A DNA stretch of 64,000 nucleotides from Strobilurus pachycystidiatus (Eukaryota; Basidiomycota; Agaricomycetes; Agaricales; Physalacriaceae): contig JAHLMK010000021.1 of assembly GCA_019915135.1 (NCBI GenBank), positions 186,001 to 250,000 on the forward strand. Reading direction: 5' to 3'. Position 1 is the first letter of the stretch; every line of letters begins with the position of its first letter. This document shows positions 46,201 through 57,214 of the stretch, in pieces. The notes under the pieces are model-generated. The model worked only from the letters and a program-made list of their open reading frames with translations. It had not been told where the DNA came from and did not search any database. The translations under genes were made by a program, and so were the position numbers.

Positions 46201-49200
46201 TTGGACATCGCCAACGCATCCTTCTGCACAAGCTGATAGAGAGCGTTGATAGAAGCGACCTTCAGGGGCCGACGGGATGATGAGAGATATCCTCGGAACC
46301 TTCCAACCAGATTAGGTATATCGACATGTTCTGGAGCGAACATGAGGAAGTGCTGAATACATTTGATAGCTTCAACGCGGACGCTCTCATCCTCTTCCAA
46401 CGAGAACTCGCGTACGAGGTTCAGCACAAGGGTTCTGGTCTTCGTGGATTCCTGGATGTCGGGACCAAGAACATTGATGACAGCGTCGATGATCTGACAG
46501 ACAACAGGATATGCAGGATAGTCTCCGCTGAGATTGGCGTTGGAGAGGATGCCTCCCTCGCACTCGTGGGAGTCGAGTAGATAAGTCTTGAGCAGCATGC
46601 CCAAAGTACTGGACACGAATGGAGCATACGCAAGGCTGGCCGCATTGATGACACGAGCCAAGGCATTCAGCGCCCAATAATGAACAACGGGATGAGGATC
46701 GGCACTGAGAGAGCGCAGGACATCAACAGTGGTCTTTAGGAGAGGTCCCGCTGCAAGACCACCAACGTGGGTGTATACCGCCCCGAATGCAAGAGCGCAA
46801 CCAGCACGAGCGTATGGGTCGCGATTGCTGACCACCTGGTCCACTAACTGCTTGATCTGTTTGGTGAGGAAGGTGGTTCCTCCTAGACTCGCTAGACGGC
46901 CGATCGTCTCACTGGTTGCATATCGCAAGACAGAGTCACCATCCACAACCGTATCCTGTCATTGATTCAACATAAAGTTATTCATGCAAGGCGAGACGTT
47001 TACCTTCAGGAACGGCGTTAACAGTGATGTTACTTGCGCGCCACCGAGGGTATCGCGCGCATGGCGGAAATGTGAAGTTGTCGCATTTCGCAAAGTCAGC
47101 GCCAGTGCAATAGCTGTGTTCACAGTCACCGCGGCCTTTCTACCGGTGTTTCTTTCCAACTTCGGAGATCGGATGGCATCCAGAAGTTGGGTGATAGTCT
47201 TCGTCGTGGACGTGAGATCCTGCAGGGGAAGCAGCTTCGAGAACAGATCTATAGCAGTATCGACGATGGCCGTAGCGGGTGGCGGAGGCTCGATAACTCG
47301 CTCGTTCTCTGACACACGGGTTTGACAAAGTGTCAACGTATCATGCTCGTATGCCCCGAAGACAGGTTTGCGAAGCTACCTTAGAATTAGCCCAGAGAAT
47401 GATCAGCAGATGAGAGAGGACATACCAGTGAATCAATAGCAGCTTCTATTGCATCTCGCATATGAAGATCCTGTGTTGACCCGTTCCCATCTTCGCGTAT
47501 TTGAGTATAGGTTACTCCGTACGCATATCCGTCCACACTAGTCCAAACCGATGTGAAAGTACCAGAAGACGATGCGATGGCGGCTTGCACAGAAGAGCCG
47601 GCATAACCATCGGCACTGGCGAATAATGCAACTGCAGACTGTAATAAAGTCGTCTGCGTCGCATCGGGAATATTTGAGAATCCCAACACCGTAAAGCACT
47701 CATAGACCCGCCGGCGAAGTAACGCCTCCCGTCCCTTCAGCGTCAAACCCTTCGGATTCAATATGGGAATTTGCCCTTCTGGCGTCTCCTCGACCTTCTG
47801 GTTGATGAAATTGTTGGCAAACGCTAGCGCGTTCCCAAGCACAGACGCAATACGTCGCCCTACATCGAGTGTAACCAGCGTCGCCGAGTTGTGTTTCAAG
47901 AAGCATAGGATCGCTCCCAGTGCACTTTCGCGAACATGGAGCAGGAACATCCACTCATCTACGGGCCGTGCCGCGTTAGAAGCTGTGTCCTTACTCGTCG
48001 GCTTTGGCAGCGCGTTCCGCCAGAGGACGAGCAGTTGTGGAAGATGGGATCGTACGAAATTGGGTCCAAGCGACATCAAGGACGCTATGAGCGTCCAAGC
48101 AACCTCCACCTCAATCCCAGCTATTTTGACATCGTGTTCTCCCGCTCTCTTCAACAGTTGGATCGCCATGTCTAGCACTTTTGAGCTAACATCATAGGAA
48201 ACGTAGAGCGGCCTCTCTGGTATGATCGACACAAGGGCGGCGAGGCCATAAGCATGACCAAGCGAACGAGTGTTGATATCGGATGGAGCTGCTGGAGATA
48301 GGATTGTGGTAATGTCTCTCTGCAACAGATCGAAGACTGTGATGATGGTCTTCGGCAGACGTAGAGGCGTGGACGAACAGAAGCATCGCAGGGTCCACGC
48401 AGCATTGACCCGAACGGTATGACTGGGATGGGCTAGTAGCGTCACAAGGGGTTCTGCTAGCGCGTCCTGTCGGTGGTAAGATAAGACACTTCAACGATAT
48501 GACAAAAAAGAGGGCCATACATGGACCGGAGGAGGGGCATTACCCAATTGCTGCAGTAATCCTGCAACCTCTCTCAATACGATCGCCAGGACGACTGAGC
48601 TAGGCGCTGTCTGTCCGGGCATCATTGCAGGCCACCGCTTCAAATACGAACGAGCAAGATCTTGAATAGCACTGATCTGTCCTTGCTCGCTCAATATCCG
48701 CACCCCAACAAGATCTCTGAGGAGTATCTCTACCAGACGCCGGATGAGGAGTATATCGTATCGAGTGGACCCATTCCGGGGGCTCATGACAATGTCCGTC
48801 ATGAGATGCGACACAAACAGTGCGTAGTTAGTCTCCAGGAAGTTCGCACCAAGCTTGGTGCAAAGCGCAGCATAGAACTCGAACAGGCCAATACGGCATT
48901 TGCGCGACAAATTGGGCTTGTTATACTGGGATGATAAATGATGGAACATCTCCGTCGGTGTCAGCAGCGGTTTCGTCACGTCCTGAGCTGCAGCATGGGA
49001 AGGAGACGAGTCTTCAGCGTCGGCGTTGTCACTGGTATTCTTGTTTTTGGATGACGTCTCCGGCGACGGTACCACCCTTTCGATCTGTGTGGTGGCCAGA
49101 AGATGTCCGACAAGTAGGGATAGTGAGTGTCTCGTGGCCTGATCCGCTCCTTCCAGGCTCTTGACGCAGAGAGTGATGATGGAATCGATATCATGAACGC

Positions 49201-50162
49201 TTGGATGGTCGTCATTTCCATACATGACAATAAGAACCTGGACAGTAGTCAGTCGAAGGCTTGAATCGAGATGGTGTAAGACGAACCTCGGAGGCTGCGC
49301 GTTGGACAGGAAGGCATTTGTCGGTAAGAGAGGAACGCATTTGCTTGAGGATGTCCTTGATTGCGCCATCCGGAACTGCTTTCTTCGCTGTTGTGAGTGT
49401 CTTCCTGAGCGCGCATATGGCATGATAGCGGAGTAAGGGCAACTGTAGGATGCCTATTCATTGGGTAGATGCCTCGACGAATATGTGCACTGACGCTTGA
49501 CGACTTGGCTGTCCGCAGCGTCATTGTCGCGATCTCCGCCATGAATGACATGAACTGGAAGGGCCTTCAGAGAAAAATACTATCAAGCGACACATCAACG
49601 CACCTGTGACCCAAAGACCGACATCAATTCCCCTACACAATACAACGCGGCTCTGTCAAATGCCCTTCAGCGTCCGCAAAGGCCGCGTAAGACGGCTCCT
49701 ACATCTTATGCGTGTCCCTGTCGGGTGTCTTGTTGTCGCCAACAATCTTCAAGAACGCCTGCAGAGTATCGAAGAGTGTCCTCGTTTCGGAGCGGGTATA
49801 CAGCGCGACCAGACATCGGGCGACTACATTCTGGATAGCGCGGCCAGGAGCGGGATACGGGCTGGGAGCTAAAACGAACTTGACTAGCGCTGCCTCGACG
49901 TCGGACTGCTTGTTCTTCAGATCACCCTAAGTCTCCGTGTCAGGACGGTCACTGACTCGCTTCAAACGTGCACTACGCACCATGGACACCTCCCCAATCC
50001 TCTTCTCCACCGAGCACAACCATTGAAAGATGTAGATTTCTCCATTTTCGCCGGAAATTTCGGACTAGCGAGCGAAAGCATTAGCTGACAGAGATAGATG
50101 ATGGTCCAAGGCAACCGCACCTCTTCAAGATCTTCGATTATGACACCATCTTCCGTCGACAT
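43265..50162 (-). CDS. LAA1: HEAT-repeat protein, LAA1/HEATR5 homolog
   Basis: Very long HEAT-repeat protein of roughly 2,000 residues, as in the LAA1/HEATR5 family, which supports AP-1 clathrin adaptor function at the trans-Golgi and endosomes. Start ATG 50162-50160 (MSTEDGVIIEDLEE) is joined to SEISGENGEIYIFQWLCSVEKRIGEV. Later exons include LVKFVLAPSPYPAPGRAIQNVVARCLVALYTRSETRTLFDTLQAFLKIVGDNKTPDR. The central exon (46946 down to about 45640) reads YATSETIGRLASLGGTTFLTKQIKQLVDQVVSNRDPYARAGCALAFGAVYTHVGG and SRWRTQLFALQCLHQICTLV, which are diagnostic. It ends TGAMKPQISLRSF at TAA 43267-43265. More than a dozen short introns were joined by eye. No lesion was noticed. Confidence 0.87.
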
Positions 50163-50344
50163 TCCCGGTTTCCAAGTCAGATATCAGTGAGGAATGTAAG
50201 AGTGCCCAGCACGATCTTCGTTTAGTCCTCGTCGTCAGAGCTCGAATGGCAAGAAAGGAAGTGGTAAGTCACGATATGTGACGGTCGTCACTGGATGATC
50301 ACCCACAAGGATCCACATGTAATTCCGAGAATGCTACGATAAAA

Positions 50345-51872
50345 CTAATGCGTTGCTCCAGATGCACCGCCGCCGCTAGGTATCTTTTCGGAATCCTTTT
50401 TCTCTTTCGGTTCCCGATCCTGCCATACTTTGACTGCAGCCTCATACGCCTCCCAAACTGCCCTCCCCAGAGCCTCGCCACCCAATTCCCCGTCATCTGC
50501 TAGCTCCAGAGATTCCCCTTCCTCTTTACCTTTCCCCTTCACTTTCTCCTGTGGAGGGGGGACAGGTATGCTCGGGACATTCAGCCTAACCATAGCGCAT
50601 TCTGCGTATAAAGCGCCCGGCTTGAGAATCTCTTCAGGCATTTCCAGTACAGATTTGTCAATGACTGCGGCAGAAGCATCTGCTGCAGCTGGAGTAGGCT
50701 TCTCATTCAATATTATTTTGAAGGGTGTAGGAAGGAAGAGGGCATGAAGGACCGTCTGCATGGATGAATGCGGTGTTTTGATGAAGAGACGAAGGAACGG
50801 CTGGGCAAGAAGATATCTGGAGGAAGACATTGAGTTTCATATTCACCGGCAGTCATTCGACTCTTACATGAATACACCCCAGTACGACCACCCGAATGGG
50901 CTTGTCCAATCCGCGTTCAAGAGCGGCGCGATAGTATCAACTCTGCTGATCCCTGGTGATACTGCAACAGTGACGATGTTCGATTTCTGTGCGCTCGAGT
51001 TCGCGACAGGTATCGTGCTGCTGTTGACTTCGGTTTTTGGTATCTGGGCAGCAGGAAGTGCGTCCAAGACACGCTGAATATGTCGCGTCAGGATACAGGT
51101 CTTAAGTGCCCGAGTTCCCTCCGACAGGAATATGGAATGAGAACTCGAGGTCGTGGACTCGGAGCTGAATCGCGAGAAGGGAATAGAGAAGGCGGTAGTC
51201 GCTGCAGCAGCATAGAAGCGGTTCACGACATTGATAATCCGGATGTCTCGCTCTGCTGGGGCGACGAGAAGGCCGGGAAGGAGTGTAGTAATCAGGTGAA
51301 AGGTGGCCAACGAGCGGATCTGACGCTCCTGTTCCATATCGACATTGCTTGTCTTCAAGAAATCCAATGGTCCCACATGCTGGTATTCGTGCATGAGCAG
51401 AACCGCGTCTATCCTCGTATTGTCCCCAGACATAAATTTGGTGCAGAAGGATTGGATAGATGATGGTGACGAAAGATCGCAGTGCTCCGCGTATATCTCC
51501 TGGTTCGAGGTCGTAGAACGCAAGAGGTCGACGAGGATGGTTGCTTCCGATTCTGGGGACTCAACGTCACCGGAAGTTAAAGCTATTATATGTGCTCCTC
51601 TTCGTGCAAGGCTTTGTATAGTTGTCAGCCCTAGAGGCGTGAATGCTCCCTGAAGAGCATTGCCATGAGCGCTATCGTGGCAAGAGAAGAAGGTTAGCGC
51701 GTACCGTCATAAGTATAGTGCGAGCATGCAGATCGCGATCTCTGCTGGTCGTCTTGCCCTGCGCAAAAGCGCGAACAACAAGGACGGCGGCAACCGCCAA
51801 AACTATATGCTGCACATAGCTTGACGGAAAATAGGGCGACTTGAAGACTGCATCCAGGATTGGCAAGACCAT
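50345..51872 (-). CDS. Membrane-anchored short-chain dehydrogenase, Env9-like
   Basis: Start ATG 51872-51870 (MVLPILDAVFKSPYFPSSYVQHIVLAVAAVLVVRAFAQG) gives an N-terminal membrane anchor. An intron joins ARTILMT to GAFTPLGLTTIQSLARRGAHIIALTSGDVESPE, the Rossmann nucleotide-binding part. It is followed by EIYAEHCDLSSPSSIQSFCTKF and DAVLLMHEYQHVG. The usual SDR active-site YxxxK is not evident, which agrees with the divergent Env9-like group; yeast Env9 is a lipid-droplet/vacuole-related oxidoreductase. The C-terminal exon (SSRYLLAQPFLRLFIKTPHSSMQTVLHALFLP ... GALYAECAMVRLNVPSIP) ends with a charged Lys/Glu-rich tail at TAG 50347-50345. Substrate and exact location are inferred, not shown. Confidence 0.7.
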
Positions 51873-52333
51873 GGTCCGGCGCCGCTGTATGCGTACTAGC
51901 AAGAGCTGTTGTTGTTGTTGTTGTTGCGGTGAATGGAGGTATGGGCACGTCGTCCGCCACGTCAAGGGTAAAGGCGACAGTCTATTCGCGATGATGGCGG
52001 GAGGATGAGAATGGAAATTGATTGATTTGTCGGGATGACGTGAACGTCGTGAAGCAGGGTCAAACGAACTGGAACACCGGATGCAGACCGGATGCGTCGA
52101 TTTCCGTTTACTGTAACTTACTGCTTACCTTGTCAATCATTGGACTTGACTCAACCGATAGCCATTGCTAAAGGCAATCTGACTGGGAGACAGCGGGCCC
52201 ACTCCAAGTGTTATAGAACCTTGCCGAAATTCCGAGCGAGGAACAATCCGTTCCACAATCAGTAAGCTTTAATTCTATTCAGTACATACATATGATGTTG
52301 CCCTGAACAGCCTTTCAGAGATACACTCATATC
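51873..52333. other. Divergent intergenic region with a (GTT)n run
   Basis: 461 bp between the starts of the Env9-like gene and the membrane-protein gene. It holds a (GTT)6-7 microsatellite at about 51906-51927, just upstream of the Env9-like start. Nothing else was recognised. Confidence 0.55.
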
Positions 52334-53277
52334 ATGACCTTTGGGCATCCACTGGCAGACACGTCGACTTCTGCGGCAGGAGTCGAAATCAGATACCCTT
52401 CTTTGGTCATCGTTCCAAGCACGCCTCCAGCCAACTGGGACCAGAGCGCCCATGAGAACAAGCCGGATCCCAGACCCTACGTCGAGGAACTATCCTTCTC
52501 GAGCGAGTTGAATGTGCCAGGCGCGAGACACGATGAGACGCGCCGCATCTCTTCGAATCCGGGTGGCGTAAATCAGATCCTGACCGCCATAGCTGTCGGG
52601 GTAAGTGTCGTATCTCCGGATGCTATTCTCAGTGTAAACCAACTCAACCCATACACATAGGCCCCGCTCATCGCCTCCGTCGTCGCGTCGTGCCTGAGCG
52701 TAGTCGCCGCCGATTTCACCGCCGCCCTGGGCGACGATCCACGCACGCGTCCTGCACGCGCTTCGGCGTCTATTGCGCTGCTGTGGTGCGCCATGCTGAC
52801 AAGCCTTGGGTCGACTATGACTGCGGTCGCAGGCCTGGCAATGCAAGCGGGGTATCACGATAATCACGTTGGCGTGACGAAGAAGATCGTGCGTATGCTG
52901 AGGGATTGGAGAAGAGCGAGGAAGGGTCTGGCCCCTCGGACGAGATATGCGACCCGGCCCAACTCGCCCGCGCTGAGCGCCATCACAGATACACATCGCG
53001 ACCAGCACGCTGCGGTGTCGTTTAGGGCTGCTGTTGTTGCATCAAGAGTGAGTGATTCGGATGTTTATCAACTACGGCGCCTACAGTGTTGAACCACCTC
53101 TTCCTGCAGCTACTAGGATTCTCGGTCGCCTTGCTCTCCGTCGGCCTCGCGGTGTACCTCTTTTTGCTGTATCCACTTTCCGTGGCATGTGTCGTTCTTG
53201 CTACTGGGATTCTGACTGCGGCTGTTGCAGCTGCTCCAATAATTCCTCTTCTAACGTCTTCCACGGTCATGAATTGA
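52334..53277 (+). CDS. Predicted multi-pass membrane protein of unknown function
   Basis: Three exons (52334-52600, 52661-53047, 53110-53277) give 273 residues in a consistent frame. A soluble N-terminus (residues 1-75) is followed by hydrophobic segments ILTAIAVGAPLIASVVASCLSVVAADF and ASIALLWCAMLTSLGSTMTAVAGLAM. A basic cytosolic-type loop (KKIVRMLRDWRRARKGLAPRTRYATR) follows. The protein ends with a long hydrophobic stretch (LLGFSVALLSVGLAVYLFLLYPLSVACVVLATGILTAAVAAAPIIPLL) that could form two helices. The general plan resembles agaricomycete-specific four-helix membrane proteins; no named family was recognised. Stop TGA 53275-53277. Confidence 0.68.
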
Positions 53278-53470
53278 TAGTCTGTTGGACATTGCATCAC
53301 TTGGTCTAGACATTCAGAATCGCCTTCCAGGCTGTTGGGAGTCAACGTCTGCATACGATTTTACCTGTCTGCATACGATGTTACCTATATACCTTCCAAT
53401 TGATCTGCTTCCCCGACAGACCCAAATCTAGGTTTGAGAATACTTCTTTAGGGCTGACAGTCGTCGCATC

Positions 53471-54829
53471 TTACTTCACTGATGGAATGATCACAGTCTG
53501 ACCAACATCAATCACTCGAAAGTCATTGTCGGGCCCCTCCTCATCCTTCTTCAGCTTGATCGCCTCCTTCAATCTCACGATCGGTTCCAGTGCCTCGTCC
53601 TCACTCCCCACAAACGTCCCAAAATGCATGGCAAGCGCACACCGTGCGCGCACGTCCGTTGAAATCTTTACAGCGTCCTCCGGCGAGGCATGCAATGTCG
53701 ATAATAGCGCCTCGTCCGCATGCCTGGCCAGCTACACAGTGTCAATGGATGTAGTAAAGGCCCACAAGAAGGAAGCATGACTTACGCGTAGCCCCATCCG
53801 TCCCAGAAATGACAAGGATGCACCGCGCCATATGGGTATCATCGCAAGATCGACGGGGCCGTATTGTCGCCCGATTTCAGCAAAGGCAGGACAGGGCCCG
53901 GAAGCGGTCGCATAGCCTGTATCCCTGCCAGTGCGACGTATAGCGATACCGCAGAAATTATGTTTCAGATCCAGAGTGACTCACCCTGCGTGGTAGACGC
54001 TGACAGAACCGCACCGCACGAGCCAGGATGCCCACAGGGTACTAGACTGGTCGTGAATACCGCGACCTACATGCAGATAGATGAGAAGAATACTCAAAAT
54101 ACGACGTGCAACTCATTTCTCACCACTGTTGTGCTGTGCTGGGGTACACACTACCATCACGCCATCCTCAAATGATTTAGTCTCCCACCAGTCCATCTCG
54201 TGTACGTTGATATCCGGAATGGCGTCAACTAGCAGCGCCTTGACGCCCAACGGGACGAGCACAGTCACACCGGGGCGATACGCCCCACGTATGGCTTCTA
54301 TGTCCAGATGATCGTAGCTACAGTGATGTAGTAAGGTCAATTCCGCCACACTGTCGTACAACAGCGTACTGGTTATGAGAAATAACGATGTACTGAACAT
54401 CCGGTAGCTCCTCTATGTGACAAGGCGGTGGCAACCACCGCTTGGGACCAAACCAGGTGACGGGAGACGCCCTTGCCGCAAAAATGGGGTCAAATATGAG
54501 CTTGATAGGCTTCTGTCCATGGGCAGATGCTGGGATTTGAACGAGGAAACCCTGGTAAATGGAGTCTGAGCAGCCATTAGAGTATATTGCCAGGACTTGC
54601 GTACTGCATGACCGAGCCACGTTGCCAGGATATTCGATTCCTGTGTTGTTTCCTGCTCATAGGGCTCCCGTTCGAATGGAACTGTCTTGACGGCGCGCTC
54701 GGGCGTGGCGAACTGTCTAGCGCGCGTCAATGGACCGGGTAGCCGGCAGACTGCGGATACTGCAGAGAGAAAGGACGTTTTCGGAGGCCATGGGTTGCGA
54801 AAGGAAGATCTATGGTGATGGTCTGCCAT
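53471..54829 (-). CDS. N-acyl-phosphatidylethanolamine phospholipase D-type metallo-beta-lactamase
   Basis: Start ATG 54829-54827 (MADHHHRSSFRNPWPPKTSFLSAVSAVC), stop TAA 53473-53471. Exons read SNILATWLGHA, then LIFDPIFAARASPVTWFGPKRWLPPPCHIEELPDVQYIVISHN. Across an intron this is joined to HYDHLDIEAIRGAYRPGVTVLVPLGVKALL, which restores the metal-binding HxHxDH motif as HNHYDHLD. The next zinc-ligand region is TPAQHNSG. The C-terminal exon has ISTDVRARCALAMHFGTFVGSEDEALEPIVRLKEAIK, with the late His of the NAPE-PLD-like group (yeast FMP30). The role is hydrolysis of N-acyl-phosphatidylethanolamines to N-acylethanolamines, often mitochondrial in fungi. The middle exons near 53800-54110 are less certain. 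Confidence 0.82.
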
Positions 54830-54959
54830 CAGCGACTACTTGACATTATGGCGGCTCGGAGAGAAGTGGATGTCGCTTAGACTCGTAATACCAGTCGGCT
54901 CAGTATGTTACCGACCGGACCGAATACCGATTGTTTGGTTTGTTTGGTTGGGGGCGGTG

Positions 54960-55417
54960 GTAACATCCTGAACCGACTGGGCCCCCATGGCACGATTTTG
55001 GCCTGGCCCGCCAAATGAGACGTAGGGACTTCAACAAAAAATTTCATTTTTTTGAGAAAAAGTGCAAAATCACCTATAAGAAAATGAATCCCCGTGTCGT
55101 GAAACGTTGAGAACTGCGATTGGTTCAAGGGGCAATTTTTGGGACTGTAAAATTCGTCGAAGTCCCGAGCTTAACCTTGACTGCTTGATCCGGAAGGTTA
55201 CAAGCAGTCAAGCAATGGTAACAGTGTCTTACTCTCGAAAAATACCCCTCAAACTGACTTCAGATCTCGAGGATTCAGAACCATTAGATTCATTTGAGTA
55301 TAGGTAATTTTGCACTTTTTCTTGAAAAGAATGAAAATTTTGTTGAAGTCAGGTCGTCTCATTTGGCGGGCCAGGCCTAAATCGTGCCATGGGAGCCCAG
55401 CCGGTTTTGGAAGTTAC
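54960..55417. mobile_element. Foldback/MITE-like element with about 118 bp terminal inverted repeats
   Basis: Left arm 54960-55077 and right arm 55299-55417 are inverted copies. Both contain catggcacgatttnggcctg, ggcccgccaaatgagacg, gacttcaaca and gaaaaagtgcaaaat. The centre holds a perfect 12 bp inverted pair, cttgactgcttg (55176-55187) and caagcagtcaag (55201-55212). At 458 bp without a coding frame it is MITE-sized. No target-site duplication was found, so the outer borders are approximate. It sits between two divergent genes. Confidence 0.8.
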
Positions 55418-55594
55418 TCGCCTGCCGTTGCTGACAAAATCGGATGGTGTCACGAGCCTAGATGTCGCTATGATACAATTGAATGGCATCTTCCGTGAGA
55501 TCGCCGATCAGATCAATTCGTGGGGTTCACTATAATTACATATTTTCTTGCTCAACGAATAACCACTACTTTCACCAAACTTTCATCTTCAACC

Positions 55595-57046
55595 ATGTCG
55601 CTCGTTGGTCCCGCCTTGAAGGGCATCGCCGCCGCCGGCTCGAGGCGCTTCATGTCGTCGCGACGCACGCTTCCAGCATTCTCTCTCGAAGGCAAAGTCG
55701 GTCGCCGGCGTTTCACTAACGCGCAACGTTTCTGAGCTCTGTTCATAGGTCTGCCTTCTGACGGGCGCTGCAAACGGACTGGGGAACGAGTTCTGCAAGG
55801 CGTTTGTCCAGTCGTGCGTTTCTCGTCGTACCCTAGCCTTGGAAGCGTCACTAACCCCTCCATGAAAACTCTCTCGACAGAGGTTGCACCACGCTGGCAA
55901 TCGTCGACTTGAAGGCATCCGAGGCCCAGCGCGCAGCTAAGGAGCTTGCCTCCTATGCATGTGGTCCGTCGATGCCGCATGGTTCGACCGCCCCGCTCAC
56001 ACCCGCGCACAGCGACCAACGATCTCAAGCCTGAAGATGTCAACTACATAGGCATCGAATGCGACGTCTCCTCAGAGATCTCTGTCCAAAAAGCGTTTGC
56101 GGAGGTTATCAACACGTATGGCCGCGTTGACTCGGTCGTCGCCTCGGCCGGTAGCTCTAGTCCCCATGCAATTCGGTCCCCCAATTAACCCGACTCCCTC
56201 AGGCATTGTCGAGAACTATTCCGCTTTTGAGTGAGCTCCTTCCGCGCTCCACTTGCTGTCATTACTTAACAACTCGCGTAGCTACCCATTTGATCGCATA
56301 AAGCGGTTGTATGACATTAACGTCCACGGTGCTTTCTTTACGGCCCGCGAAGCTGCACGGAACATGATCCCCCAGGGCGGTGGGTCTATTGCTCTTGTCG
56401 CAAGTATGAGCGCCAATGTGAGTGTTTTCTATTCGCTGCATCCACTCCACTGACGTCGTGGCCAGATTATCAATATACCCCAGGTTCGCGTTCTTGTCGC
56501 TCTCTTGGTCTCTTGCTGACTTCTTACAGCCGCAAACGCCATATAACGCGTCGAAAGCTGGTATGACTTCCTCCGATCGTGTTTTGCGCCCACTGACGCG
56601 TCGATTGCATTATCGTAGCCGTCAGACATATGGCCTCTAGTTTGGCTGTTGAATGGGCAAAGAAGAACGTACGGGTCAACTGTCTGAGGTGAGAGCCATT
56701 TTCGAGACCATTGATGTTCGACCTCACTTTATCCTAGCCCTGGATACATGGCTACCAAACTCACGAAAACTATACTGGATCATGATCCGGAACTGAGAGC
56801 AACGTGGGAACGATTAACTCCCATGGGACGAGTACGTCGCCCTATTGTCGCGACTCTGCCCGTATATGAAGCTGATTATGGTATAGATTGGCGAACCAGA
56901 TGATCTGTCGGTAAGTATTCCGGTATCGCTGAAATGAACGGACTAAACCATCTCTATAGGGAGCAATTGTGTATCTGGCTAGTGATGCGTCGCGATTCAT
57001 GACCGGCTCGGAGATTCGCGTGGATGGAGGATATTGCATAGTTTAA
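55595..57046 (+). CDS. Short-chain dehydrogenase/reductase with mitochondrial-type N-terminus
   Basis: ATG 55595 (MSLVGPALKGIAAAGSRRFMSSRRTLPAFSLEGK) resembles a mitochondrial presequence. Exons read VCLLTGAANGLGNEFCKAFVQS (TGxxxGxG cofactor motif), CTTLAIVDLKASEAQRAAKELAS and DLKPEDVNYIGIECDVSSEISVQKAFAEVINTYGRVDSVVASAG. The next are [86 protein letters not shown] and [31 protein letters not shown]. The catalytic Ser and the YxxxK (YNASK, about 56540) are present. The protein is about 300 residues with about ten short introns; the stop is TAA 57044-57046. It is close in style to fungal sorbose reductase/arabinitol dehydrogenase-type SDRs; the substrate is not assigned. Confidence 0.88.
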
Positions 57047-57214
57047 AGACATCTAGACCTGATAGGCGTCAATTCCGTCACACTAGAGGTAACTTACAAA
57101 GGGATGGTACTCTCTCTAGAGTCTAATATCGATTTCTTGTTTCTTGATAACTAAGTATACCTAATCCTGGACAGATGACGAATTCCAATGGAGCGAACGT
57201 CAACATTGGAACTT

